Below are positions 27,770 through 34,982 of a stretch of 64,000 nucleotides of DNA, one piece after another; the first letter of the stretch is position 1, and every line of letters begins with the position of its first letter. Both the position numbers and the translations under genes were made by a program. Origin of the DNA: Parachlamydia sp. AcF125. Lineage in GTDB: Bacteria > Chlamydiota > Chlamydiia > Chlamydiales > Parachlamydiaceae. The DNA is taken from positions 744,001-808,000 of the forward strand of contig NZ_JAEMUD010000001.1 of assembly GCF_018342475.1 (NCBI RefSeq), written 5' to 3'. The notes under the pieces were generated by a model. That model saw nothing but the letters and a program-made list of their open reading frames with translations, had not been told where the DNA came from and did no database searches.

Positions 27770-28411
27770 ATGGGGAGTTTTTATATAGGGTTTTATCGAT
27801 ATAATCAAACTTTTTATACAGGTACAGATGCTCAGCCTGATGTCCTACACCTCTTCGTAAAACCCGAAAAAAGTTTTATTGAATATACTGCTATGCCACT
27901 AGGCACTGGCCTAGGTTATCTTCCTATTTGCAGTTTTTTTTCAGGTGCAGCGAGAGTCGCCAATGCGGTTAAAGTCATTTTCAAAGGACTATCCACATTA
28001 AAACCCCTAGCAGAAGATGCACGTAAAGCAGAGCTATGGAATGCTTTTAAAAATCTTTTTCGCGGAATTGCGGAGATGGTTCCTTTCACAGGAATCGCTT
28101 TAATCTTATTTGACTCCATACGAAGTTCTGTTTACTGTGAAAAAACCCTCGAGAAAATAAAAGAGCAAGAAAATGTTGCAGGAGTCGCTATAGATGGAAA
28201 GATCGTTTTCACCCTGGACTTAACCACAGTCGATCATATCATTAAGAATACCCCCGAAAAACTAAACGAGCGCCGTTTAGCAATATTTCGAGAGATATGC
28301 TTAACATGGCTAAAAAAAGCCGAAGAAAAGGGAGATAACAGAGGGGTAGGCGAACTTTTCCAGGACTTGCAAGCCCGCTATAAAAAGTCTCCTGAGAGTG
28401 TTGTCCAATAA
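27770..28411 (+). CDS. Hypothetical protein with two hydrophobic Pro/Gly segments
   Basis: 213 aa, function not recognised. Two hydrophobic segments, GTGLGYLPICSFFSGAARVA (about 46-65) and MVPFTGIALILFDSIRSS (about 102-119), are separated by an amphipathic helix (LWNAFKNLFRGIAE). The C-terminal third is charged, with likely helices. The pattern P-x2-(G/S)-x2-S-x3-R recurs in the next two genes (CIPFLGATTSAMR and CVPVVGMLSSALR), so I infer one broader family of small hydrophobic chlamydial proteins. Such bilobed hydrophobic proteins recall inclusion-membrane proteins, but this is a guess. AAGG lies about 9 bases before the ATG. It stands alone, with long gaps on both sides. Confidence 0.65.
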   Translation: MGSFYIGFYRYNQTFYTGTDAQPDVLHLFVKPEKSFIEYTAMPLGTGLGYLPICSFFSGAARVANAVKVIFKGLSTLKPLAEDARKAELWNAFKNLFRGIAEMVPFTGIALILFDSIRSSVYCEKTLEKIKEQENVAGVAIDGKIVFTLDLTTVDHIIKNTPEKLNERRLAIFREICLTWLKKAEEKGDNRGVGELFQDLQARYKKSPESVVQ

Positions 28412-28732
28412 AACCCTCACCTGTATTAGACGTTAATCTACTTTTTCATTTCTGGGTTTCAAACCATTAGTCCAAAATATTTTCAGGGATGAACAGAGTG
28501 GAAAATGGCTTGAAATTGTCTTCTAATCCATTTTGCTCTTACCTGATTAAATTATTTCTATTCACTCCTCGCCTGTTTAATCCTTCTACTTCTTAATCGT
28601 TTTTTTCTAATTCAAAAAACATTTATCTCTATTTCCTTGGTTTGTTAAATTAATGGAATCTTAATAAACCCTTAAATAAATAAATATAAATTTTTGGTTT
28701 AATTGGGGTTTCTCAAACTAAGGGTGGTAAAT
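28412..28732. other. AT-rich intergenic region
   Basis: About 320 bases with no gene. The last 60 bases are strongly A/T-rich with several TAAATA-type boxes, likely the promoter of the frameshifted gene that follows. GGTGGT lies just before its ATG at 28733. Confidence 0.35.
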
Positions 28733-29160
28733 ATGAATCTAGTAAAATTTAATCAAACATGTAATCAATTAGAAACGTTCTTCCATGTGTCTGAATGTAT
28801 TCCTTTCCTAGGAGCGACCACTTCTGCCATGCGCGCTAATTGGGAGGTATGCAAATAGTGGCAAGCGTGGTTTGCTTGTTTGTAGCAGTCTTGGGCATTT
28901 TTGCAGGCGGGTGTTTGCAGGATAAAGTCTTGGAACAAAAATGTGAGGTCTTACTCCGCTTTGGTGAAGAGTTTGCTTGCCATGGGTTTTTAAACGCCAT
29001 TAGAGGTTTTGGTGTGCTGCTTATTTCTGCGTCCACTTCTGGAATTGGAAACGTAATCATGCTTGTTCCCAACTGGAGCAAAAGTCCTACCTTTACGCCG
29101 TTTTTCAAATATGGGCAGCTCACAGAAAGAAGATTCCATTGTCATTGTCAGGCTTCTTAA
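28733..29160 (+). pseudogene. Frameshifted paralog of the 29287-29760 gene
   Basis: The first part (ATG 28733, with GGTGG upstream) reads MNLVKFNQTCNQLETFFHVS then ECIPFLGATTSAMRAN and stops at 28857-28859. The rest is in another frame from about 28838: LGGMQIVASVVCLFVAVLGI then FAGGCLQ and so on to 29160. Inserting one base at about 28836-28839 gives SAMRAKLGGMQIVASVVCLF, which aligns without gaps with SALRVKIAYVQAMVGLASFA of the next gene; the ends (LNAIRGFGVLLISASTSGIG against LNILRGYAVLMLGAGTFGWG) also match. So a one-base deletion, or a sequencing error, broke a gene of about 142 codons. The restored product would have two membrane segments. Confidence 0.72.
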
Positions 29161-29286
29161 ATAAGTTTTTTAAAAAAGGGAAGACTTAAAATTTCCCCTT
29201 TTCTTTTGTCTGTTCGTATTCAATCAAAGAGAGTTTTTTTCCTCAAAAAAAGGGATCTAAGGTAAGCTTGGTAGCTTGAAAAGCAA

Positions 29287-29760
29287 ATGCTATTAACTGT
29301 TTTAATTTTTTTGATAGGTCTAACAACCGTTGTGCTAGATACCATTAATGATAAATGCAGATTGGTAGAAAAGGGATTAAACATGCTAGAATGTGTCCCT
29401 GTGGTGGGAATGTTATCTTCTGCGCTGCGTGTAAAAATCGCTTATGTGCAAGCAATGGTGGGCTTAGCTTCTTTTGCAGTAGGAAGCATAGGCTTTGTTG
29501 CTGGAATGTGTTTAAGAAGCCAAAAATGGCAAAAAAGATTTAAAAGCGTGCTTTTATTTGGCGTGGAGCACCAGATTCATGGAGCTTTAAATATATTAAG
29601 AGGGTATGCGGTGTTAATGCTTGGGGCAGGCACATTTGGATGGGGTAACCTCTTCATGCTCATTCCCAACAACTTTAACGAGGAGCCGTTTGGGCCCTAT
29701 TTTTACCACTATCGTAAAGGGGCGGGGGGGCCTAAGCTTGATATGCCCATTCTTTGCTGA
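29287..29760 (+). CDS. Hypothetical membrane protein, intact paralog of the frameshifted gene
   Basis: 157 aa, function unknown. An N-terminal hydrophobic segment (LLTVLIFLIGLTTVVLD) is followed by CVPVVGMLSSALRVK, a central membrane segment (AMVGLASFAVGSIGFVAGMC), and a third (LNILRGYAVLMLGAGTFG) leading to NLFMLIPNN. It aligns from about residue 37 to 140 with the restored product of 28733-29160, so the two are a tandem duplication. The ATG at 29287 has GAAAAG upstream; the N-terminal hydrophobic part is not shared with the paralog, so a later start cannot be excluded. No partner genes. Possible inclusion-membrane protein, by analogy only. Confidence 0.66.
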   Translation: MLLTVLIFLIGLTTVVLDTINDKCRLVEKGLNMLECVPVVGMLSSALRVKIAYVQAMVGLASFAVGSIGFVAGMCLRSQKWQKRFKSVLLFGVEHQIHGALNILRGYAVLMLGAGTFGWGNLFMLIPNNFNEEPFGPYFYHYRKGAGGPKLDMPILC

Positions 29761-30167
29761 TTTTTATCCTTTCCTTATAGAAAAATAATTTTCTTTTTAC
29801 ATCTCTTGTGTTTAATTTAATTATTTAATATGATATAATCGAATGCTTGCATTTTTGCAAAAATGCGTTCTTTTATTTTATTCAGATTCATTTGTAAGTA
29901 AATGAGGGGCGTTTAATTTAAAGGCGAAGATTTATTCGAGAGAATGTAAAAATTACCGGAGGGGGACTTACAGGTACATTCCAGGAATGGGGCCCATTTT
30001 CAATAAAAACGATGAGCGAGTTATTTTTGTTAATTTCTGCTAGATTTTTTTTGCTATATTTTTTAATCTATTTACCGTTTTGATTTCATTTTTCACCGCG
30101 ATAAGAATTTGAACCTTTCCCGAGAGTAAAGCGGCTTTTTTAGATCGAAAAATTTGTAAAAAAAAGC
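29761..30167. other. Long non-coding region upstream of euo
   Basis: About 400 bases with stops in all frames. It contains an extended -10 box followed at once by a perfect 18-bp palindrome (29831-29867, listed separately), and further A/T-rich tracts near 30040-30070. No coding frame is supported. It may carry a second euo promoter or a small RNA. Confidence 0.4.
29831..29867 (+). promoter_or_regulatory. Extended -10 promoter element followed by a perfect 18-bp palindrome
   Basis: TGATATAAT (29832-29840) is an ideal extended -10. The -35 region is only A/T-rich. Ten bases downstream lies GCATTTTTGCAAAAATGC (29850-29867), a perfect palindrome. Transcription would start in or just before it. 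It could be an operator or a 5' stem-loop. Confidence 0.45.
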
Positions 30168-30195
30168 TTGAATTAAACTCCTTTTTATGTAAAAT
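30168..30195 (+). promoter_or_regulatory. Likely main promoter of euo
   Basis: TTGAAT (30168-30173), 16-bp spacer, TAAAAT (30190-30195). It would give a leader of roughly 160 bases before the euo ATG, containing the hairpin at 30273-30307. Confidence 0.5.
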
Positions 30196-30272
30196 GAGTA
30201 GTTCTCATTAAGGCGGACATCGTTAGACCTTAAAGATATGGTGCTAGGCCGCCCCAAAGTTTTAAAAAATTG

Positions 30273-30307
30273 GACCCTTAGGTGTTTTTGCGCCTTAGCA
30301 AGGGTTC
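30273..30307 (+). promoter_or_regulatory. Leader hairpin upstream of euo
   Basis: A two-part stem. The outer arm pairs GACCCTT with AAGGGTT (one G-U). The inner arm pairs AGGTG with CGCCT around a T-rich 6-base loop, with TAGC bulged on the 3' side. It lies 58 bases before the ATG and leaves the ribosome-binding site (AGGTAGGAGG just upstream) free. A role in euo translation or mRNA stability is possible. Confidence 0.4.
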
Positions 30308-30365
30308 TAAAAGTGATAAGTTGTCTTTTATAACAAAAATATTAGTGTGAGGTAGGAGGTATAAA

Positions 30366-30803
30366 ATGCCTAAAAATAAAGAAAGCCAAAAAAATCCCAG
30401 TGGAAAAAAAATTGTTTCAATTACAGAAGCAGCGAAGTTAAATAAAGTCACCAGACAAGCTATCTATGTTGCAATTAAATTAAACAAGCTTAAAGCCCAA
30501 AAAGAAACCACACGATGGACTATTAATCTTGAAGATTTAGAAGCTTATCGCAAACAAAAATACTCGAGAACAAAATCCATGTACAATGGCGAGTTATTGT
30601 TTGATAACAACAGAGGCTTCTTTTCTGTTAATCAAGTAGCAAAAATGCTGAACGTGCCGGCCCAAAAAATTTACTACGCGACCCGGATTGGAATCTTAAA
30701 AGCACACCGTAAAGGCGCAGCTTGGGTGATCCATGCGGAAGATGTAGATGCCTATAAAGAAAGCTATTTGAGCAAGAAAAGCAGCCGCCGCAAAGCGAGC
30801 TAA
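30366..30803 (+). CDS. euo: Euo, early developmental DNA-binding repressor
   Basis: Chlamydia-specific transcription factor that represses late (elementary-body) genes early in the developmental cycle. 145 aa, shorter than the roughly 180 aa of C. trachomatis Euo because of a shorter N-terminus. Two excisionase/MerR-like helix-turn-helix units are seen: VSITEAAKLNKVTRQAIYVA (about 18-37) ending in TRWTINLEDLEAYR, and FSVNQVAKMLNVPAQKIYYA (about 81-100) ending in KGAAWVIHAEDVDAY. The linker SMYNGELLFDNNRGFFSV is a hallmark of the family. The C-terminus is basic (KKSSRRKAS). A very strong GGAGG precedes the ATG. It is preceded by a long leader and followed by a 13-bp inverted repeat, so it is probably monocistronic. 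Confidence 0.92.
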   Translation: MPKNKESQKNPSGKKIVSITEAAKLNKVTRQAIYVAIKLNKLKAQKETTRWTINLEDLEAYRKQKYSRTKSMYNGELLFDNNRGFFSVNQVAKMLNVPAQKIYYATRIGILKAHRKGAAWVIHAEDVDAYKESYLSKKSSRRKAS

Positions 30804-30927
30804 TTTTCTGTCGCTAGTTGACTCGGCTCCTCAGAGTCCATTTAATGATAATAGCAATAGAAGTGAGGGAGCGCCTACCTCTACTTTTGTAAAATCGGCA
30901 CCTTTTGTATGATCTAATTCTGTGCAC

Positions 30928-30962
30928 CATAACAAAAAAGGGATCGCGACTTTTTTGTTATG
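30928..30962. repeat. Perfect 13-bp inverted repeat after euo
   Basis: CATAACAAAAAAG (30928-30940) and CTTTTTTGTTATG (30950-30962) around a 9-base loop. The right arm contains a T6 tract, so it could act as a weak terminator for euo, or as an operator for the next gene, whose GTG start is 63 bases away. Confidence 0.6.
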
Positions 30963-31025
30963 TTGCTCTCTTTGAGAAAGAGGCCTGAGGTTGCGTGCTC
31001 TGGTATTAACAAGAGGGAGAATACC

Positions 31026-31631
31026 GTGGAATTTGGGAAATTATTTGCTGTTAATGTGGAGTTCAAAGACCTCGATTTTCCCAGAGAAAAAGACAAATAC
31101 CTCTCTTTAGAAGTTGTTTTAATTGCGAGAAACCATCAAATTCTACAACCACTCCTCTATGAGCTCAAACATAAAGCTTTAATAGAACTTACGCGTGAGG
31201 GAATTGCCCAACATGCGATTCACGAAGTTTTTTCGGAGGCGTGTTCTTTATTGGGCGAAGTGGCCTCCTTAAATCGGCAAACAAAGCAAGTTTGGTTAAG
31301 TAACCACCTGATCGTCTCTTATCAGCATTTAATTTTGGTGACACAGGAACATTCTATTTTAGACGATATTACCAAAGAGGAAGAATTTACCCTTGCGTTA
31401 CAAGCCCTTTTTAGCGCTTTGCGCGTGCAGGCAAAAAAGACAAGCGTGATGAAAAAAACAGGCTCTTATGGGAGCCGCAAAACAAAAAGCATCCAAAAAA
31501 CGACTTATTATTCCGATAAAGAATCATTGCCCAAAAATCTTGAGAACGTCCCTTTTCCAAAAAATGCCGAAACAGGCCCCCTAAACTTACGTTCAAACAA
31601 GCGTCTTTATGAACTACAGTTGGGCGAGTAG
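31026..31631 (+). CDS. NDH-2-like (type II NADH dehydrogenase) fragment, FAD-binding Gly motif missing
   Basis: 201 aa. The middle aligns with the first FAD-domain segments of type II NADH dehydrogenases: VVLIARNHQILQPLLYELKH matches VxLIDRNNxHLFQPLLYxVA, then LLGEVASLNRQTKQVWLS, and SYQHLILVTQEHSILDDIT matches YDxLIVATGAxHxYFG. The dinucleotide-binding GxGxxG that should precede it is absent, as is everything after the first third, so redox activity is unlikely. The tail from about 140 is basic and Ser/Lys-rich. Start: GTG 31026, with AGGGAGA upstream; a longer frame opens at 30960. It overlaps comEC by 23 bases, so the two are translationally coupled. I recall a small hypothetical beside comEC in Chlamydia too. 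Confidence 0.62.
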   Translation: MEFGKLFAVNVEFKDLDFPREKDKYLSLEVVLIARNHQILQPLLYELKHKALIELTREGIAQHAIHEVFSEACSLLGEVASLNRQTKQVWLSNHLIVSYQHLILVTQEHSILDDITKEEEFTLALQALFSALRVQAKKTSVMKKTGSYGSRKTKSIQKTTYYSDKESLPKNLENVPFPKNAETGPLNLRSNKRLYELQLGE

Positions 31632-33228
31632 CCGAGGGGCATTTGAACAGTCCTTTGTTCGCTTTATTTCAAAACAAAGGAATGCCATAAGTAAGGGGGC
31701 TTATGCCCTTTCAGAAAACTGTGAGCGTTTCTGGAGGTTTCACCCTGCCTTACTGTATGGCTTTTCGATGATGCTGGGGATTCAAGCTGCTCTTTTTAAG
31801 GGGGCTATTCTTTTTTTACCTTTTTTTGTGCTCTGGCTTCCTCTGGTAATCACTCCCCTAGAACGGTTTTTGCAATTAAAAATAAGACTCATATTAGCTT
31901 TAGGAATGGTTATAGGAGCCTATCTGTATGCGCACACGATTTACTTATATCCGCAAGTTCCCTCCGAAGGGATTCAAGGAATTGCCTGTATTGATATTTC
32001 TTCGGTGAAATCAGTCAAGAGCTTTCAAGGGCAAAGTTGGAAGTATACAGGAACTATGCGTAGCTTTATTCCTGCAGATGAACAAGCTTCGATTGCGCGC
32101 AACGTTCCTTACACTCTGTTTTTTTCACAACATTGTGATGCAGCTTCCTCTTATTTGGTGGAGGGAATATTAAAGGAATGGCGGCCAGGTTATTACATTC
32201 TAAAGTTAAAAAAAGATGAAACATGGCATCCCTTACCTTATACATGGAGTATGGCGGAACTGCGCTACAGCTGGAAGCAAAAGCTTTTTCAGTATATTTT
32301 AAAGCAAATTCCTCAAAAAAGAAGTGCGCGCTTTTTGGCCGGAATTGTAACCGGAGAGTTTGACGATAGCCAGCTGAGCTTTGAATTTTCCCGGTTTGGT
32401 TTGCAACACATTATGGCTATATCAGGGTTTCATTTTGCCATCATTGCTTCCATATTAGGTTTTTTTCTAAAGCAAGTATTTTCAAAGAATGGGCAAATCT
32501 TTATTTTGCTTATCTTATTGACGGGTTATTTTATCTTTTTAGGCCCTGCCTGTTCGATTATGCGAGCGTGGATCACCATTTCTATCAGCCTTTTAGGTTG
32601 TCTTTTGAATAAAAGGGCGTTTGGACTTAATTCATTAGGGATTGCTTTGATGATTATGCTATTGTTCAATCCACTGAGCTATCGGAGCCTCGCCTTTCAA
32701 TTCAGTATTCTCACTACGGGATCTATTCTCTTGTTTATGCCTCTAATTTTACCTTTAATAGAAAAAATTTGGAAGAAAAGGCCCTTAAAGGAGGCAATTC
32801 GCATGAGCTTAACGGATCAACATGGGTATGTGATTTTGAGCATGTTTCGAGAGACTTTAGCGTTGTGCTTAGCCGTTAATTTAAGTGCGCTTCCTCTGAT
32901 TCTTTTTTATTTTCATAAGTTTCCGCTGCTGAGTTTGGTTTATAATCTTTTTTTTCCATTCTTAGTAAGTATGGCTATGTTTTTGCTCATTATAAGTATG
33001 TGTATCGGATGTATTTGGCCTTACGCTGCCCAATTGCTGTATACTGTAACGAGTGAGTATACGGCTTTGATGTTAGATTTTACCTTTAATATGCCTACTT
33101 GTATGGATTATTTCTTGCGGGTGCGCTACTTCCCATTGGAAATTCTTGTAGGCTATTTGATGGTATTATTGATAGTCGGTATTCTCTTTAGCCCTAAAAC
33201 ACAATCGACAAGTCCTTATTTTACTTGA
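31609..33228 (+). CDS. comEC: ComEC/Rec2-family DNA uptake channel protein, short form
   Basis: Inner-membrane protein thought to pass single-stranded DNA into the cytoplasm during transformation. 539 aa with an N-terminal ComEC region (about 100-230), then the Competence domain with many membrane segments. The signature reads MAISGFHFAIIASILGFF (usually SGLH), followed by YFIFLGPACSIMRAWITIS. The C-terminal metallo-beta-lactamase domain of long ComEC proteins is absent, as in several intracellular bacteria. It overlaps the preceding gene at its 5' end and the convergent histidine kinase by 13 bases at its 3' end. Its role in an intracellular organism is open; recombination in Chlamydia is known to occur. 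Confidence 0.87.
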   Translation: MNYSWASSRGAFEQSFVRFISKQRNAISKGAYALSENCERFWRFHPALLYGFSMMLGIQAALFKGAILFLPFFVLWLPLVITPLERFLQLKIRLILALGMVIGAYLYAHTIYLYPQVPSEGIQGIACIDISSVKSVKSFQGQSWKYTGTMRSFIPADEQASIARNVPYTLFFSQHCDAASSYLVEGILKEWRPGYYILKLKKDETWHPLPYTWSMAELRYSWKQKLFQYILKQIPQKRSARFLAGIVTGEFDDSQLSFEFSRFGLQHIMAISGFHFAIIASILGFFLKQVFSKNGQIFILLILLTGYFIFLGPACSIMRAWITISISLLGCLLNKRAFGLNSLGIALMIMLLFNPLSYRSLAFQFSILTTGSILLFMPLILPLIEKIWKKRPLKEAIRMSLTDQHGYVILSMFRETLALCLAVNLSALPLILFYFHKFPLLSLVYNLFFPFLVSMAMFLLIISMCIGCIWPYAAQLLYTVTSEYTALMLDFTFNMPTCMDYFLRVRYFPLEILVGYLMVLLIVGILFSPKTQSTSPYFT

Positions 33229-34979
33229 ATATCTCTATGAATCGGAAGGCAGATAGTAAAGGTTGTTCCCTTATCTAATTCTGAGGCGACATAAATTTTT
33301 CCAAAATGTTTCTCAATGATAGTCTGAACGATCGATAACCCTAGACCCGATCCTCCCATTTTTTGAGAATGGACTTTATTCACGGTGTAAAAACGTTCAA
33401 AAATATGCTCAATCTCTTGAGCTGGAATCCCGATTCCCTCGTCTGCGATTGTAAGCTTAGCGATATTGTCTATTTTTGAAAGAGCGAGGGTGATTTTTGC
33501 AGGAGGCTTTGAATATTTAACTGCGTTTTCTAATAGGTTGAGCACCGCCATTTCCATGAGATCTATATCCGCCGTTAAGAGAATATCGTCCGATTTAATT
33601 AAAGTCATTTGGGCTTCTGGAAACCTATCTTTGATGGTATGGATGCAATTTTTCACTAATTGAGAAAGGTCGCATTCGATCAGGCGGGAAGAGGGGAGAT
33701 GTTCAATATCAGAAATGGTTAACAAGTTTTTAATGAGCGTGGCCATCCTTTGACAATTGCGCACGATTTTTCCCAAAATTTCTTCCCTGACGGGAAGAGG
33801 AAGGTCTGGATTATCGTTTAGCGCTTCGGCAAAACCGTGAATAATGGTAATGGGAGTTTTAAGCTCATGGGAAGCATTGGCAATGAAGTCTTTTCTCATT
33901 TCTAAGATTTTATAATGGGACGATTTATCTTGTAACACCAAAATGGCCCCCGTATTATCAGTCTTGGGCGCTGCAATGACATCTAAATAAAGCTTCTCTT
34001 GGCGGGATTTAAGTTGAATATTGTCTGTTAAAGGATGCTTTTCGTGTTGGCAGGCTGAGAGCAAAGCGTAGCATTTGGATTGCCCTGTCAGGCTGAAAGG
34101 ACTCCCGACAAGCTGTTCTGGGCGTAATTCTAACCATTCACACGCCTTATTATTTGCATACGTGACTGTCATGTTAGGATTTACAGCTACCACCCCTTCC
34201 ATTAAAGATTCCAAAATGGTTTCTTTTTCTTTTCTTTCAGAAGTAAGATTGCTAATGTGATTTTTAATTTTTGCTGATAAAGCATTAAGCGTTTCAGCTA
34301 GTTGCCCGAATTCATCCGTCCGGCCAGACCAGCTTAATTGGATTTCTGGAATAGAAGTATCTTGACCACTTTGGAAAGGCTTGACGATACGCAGAATTTG
34401 CTCAATAGGCCTTGTTAAGTAATTGATGATAAACCAAGTCATCAAGCTAAACAGCAGAAGGATGGCTGTAGAAAGGGCTAAAAAATTTACTTCAAAGTCA
34501 TGGGTGAGGTCTGCCACATAATAATAGGGAAATGCCGTGCGGAGGACATATGTTTTGCCATGAAAATCGAACGCCTTAGCAATGTAGACAAATTTTTGGG
34601 AAAGAAGATTGGAATATGCTTCATGGTAACCATACCCATTTTTAAAGGCTTCTAACACTTCAGGATGGGAAACAACATAATCTTGTCTAAAGCGCAACCC
34701 CAGCAAACGCTTAGTATGGGAATCGTACAAGACTTTATGGTCGGTGGAAATCACGCTGACACGAAAAAAAAACGCGGATTTTTGGTATTTCAATCTTCTC
34801 ACTAAGGCTTCATGATCGGGAGCAGATTTTATCCGCGCAATCAATTCTGTTGCCCGCTCTTCCATGGCCTTGATCACCAGCTTTTTGACTGTAGAGGAGA
34901 TAAAAGGATAAAGCAAAGCCGTAAAGATTAAGAAAATGATAATATAGGCGATTAGAATTTTTTGACGAAAGCTAAACAT
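33216..34979 (-). CDS. PhoR/ResE-type sensor histidine kinase
   Basis: Membrane sensor kinase, 587 aa. Order: membrane segment 1 (about 7-29), an extracytoplasmic sensor domain, membrane segment 2 (about 170-190), HAMP linker (RPIEQILRIV), a PAS domain (LMEGVVAVNPNMTVTYANNK), HisKA with ANASHELKTPITIIHGFAEA (phospho-acceptor H371), and HATPase boxes NLLENAVKYS, DEGIGIPAQEIEHIFERFY and GGSGLGLSIV. All catalytic boxes look intact. No response regulator lies next to it, so the partner is elsewhere. Downstream it converges on comEC with 13 bases of overlap; upstream is pepP, 3 bases away. It differs from the soluble chlamydial kinase CtcB (from memory). Confidence 0.93.
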   Translation of the reverse strand: MFSFRQKILIAYIIIFLIFTALLYPFISSTVKKLVIKAMEERATELIARIKSAPDHEALVRRLKYQKSAFFFRVSVISTDHKVLYDSHTKRLLGLRFRQDYVVSHPEVLEAFKNGYGYHEAYSNLLSQKFVYIAKAFDFHGKTYVLRTAFPYYYVADLTHDFEVNFLALSTAILLLFSLMTWFIINYLTRPIEQILRIVKPFQSGQDTSIPEIQLSWSGRTDEFGQLAETLNALSAKIKNHISNLTSERKEKETILESLMEGVVAVNPNMTVTYANNKACEWLELRPEQLVGSPFSLTGQSKCYALLSACQHEKHPLTDNIQLKSRQEKLYLDVIAAPKTDNTGAILVLQDKSSHYKILEMRKDFIANASHELKTPITIIHGFAEALNDNPDLPLPVREEILGKIVRNCQRMATLIKNLLTISDIEHLPSSRLIECDLSQLVKNCIHTIKDRFPEAQMTLIKSDDILLTADIDLMEMAVLNLLENAVKYSKPPAKITLALSKIDNIAKLTIADEGIGIPAQEIEHIFERFYTVNKVHSQKMGGSGLGLSIVQTIIEKHFGKIYVASELDKGTTFTICLPIHRDIQVK

Positions 34980-34982
34980 AAT

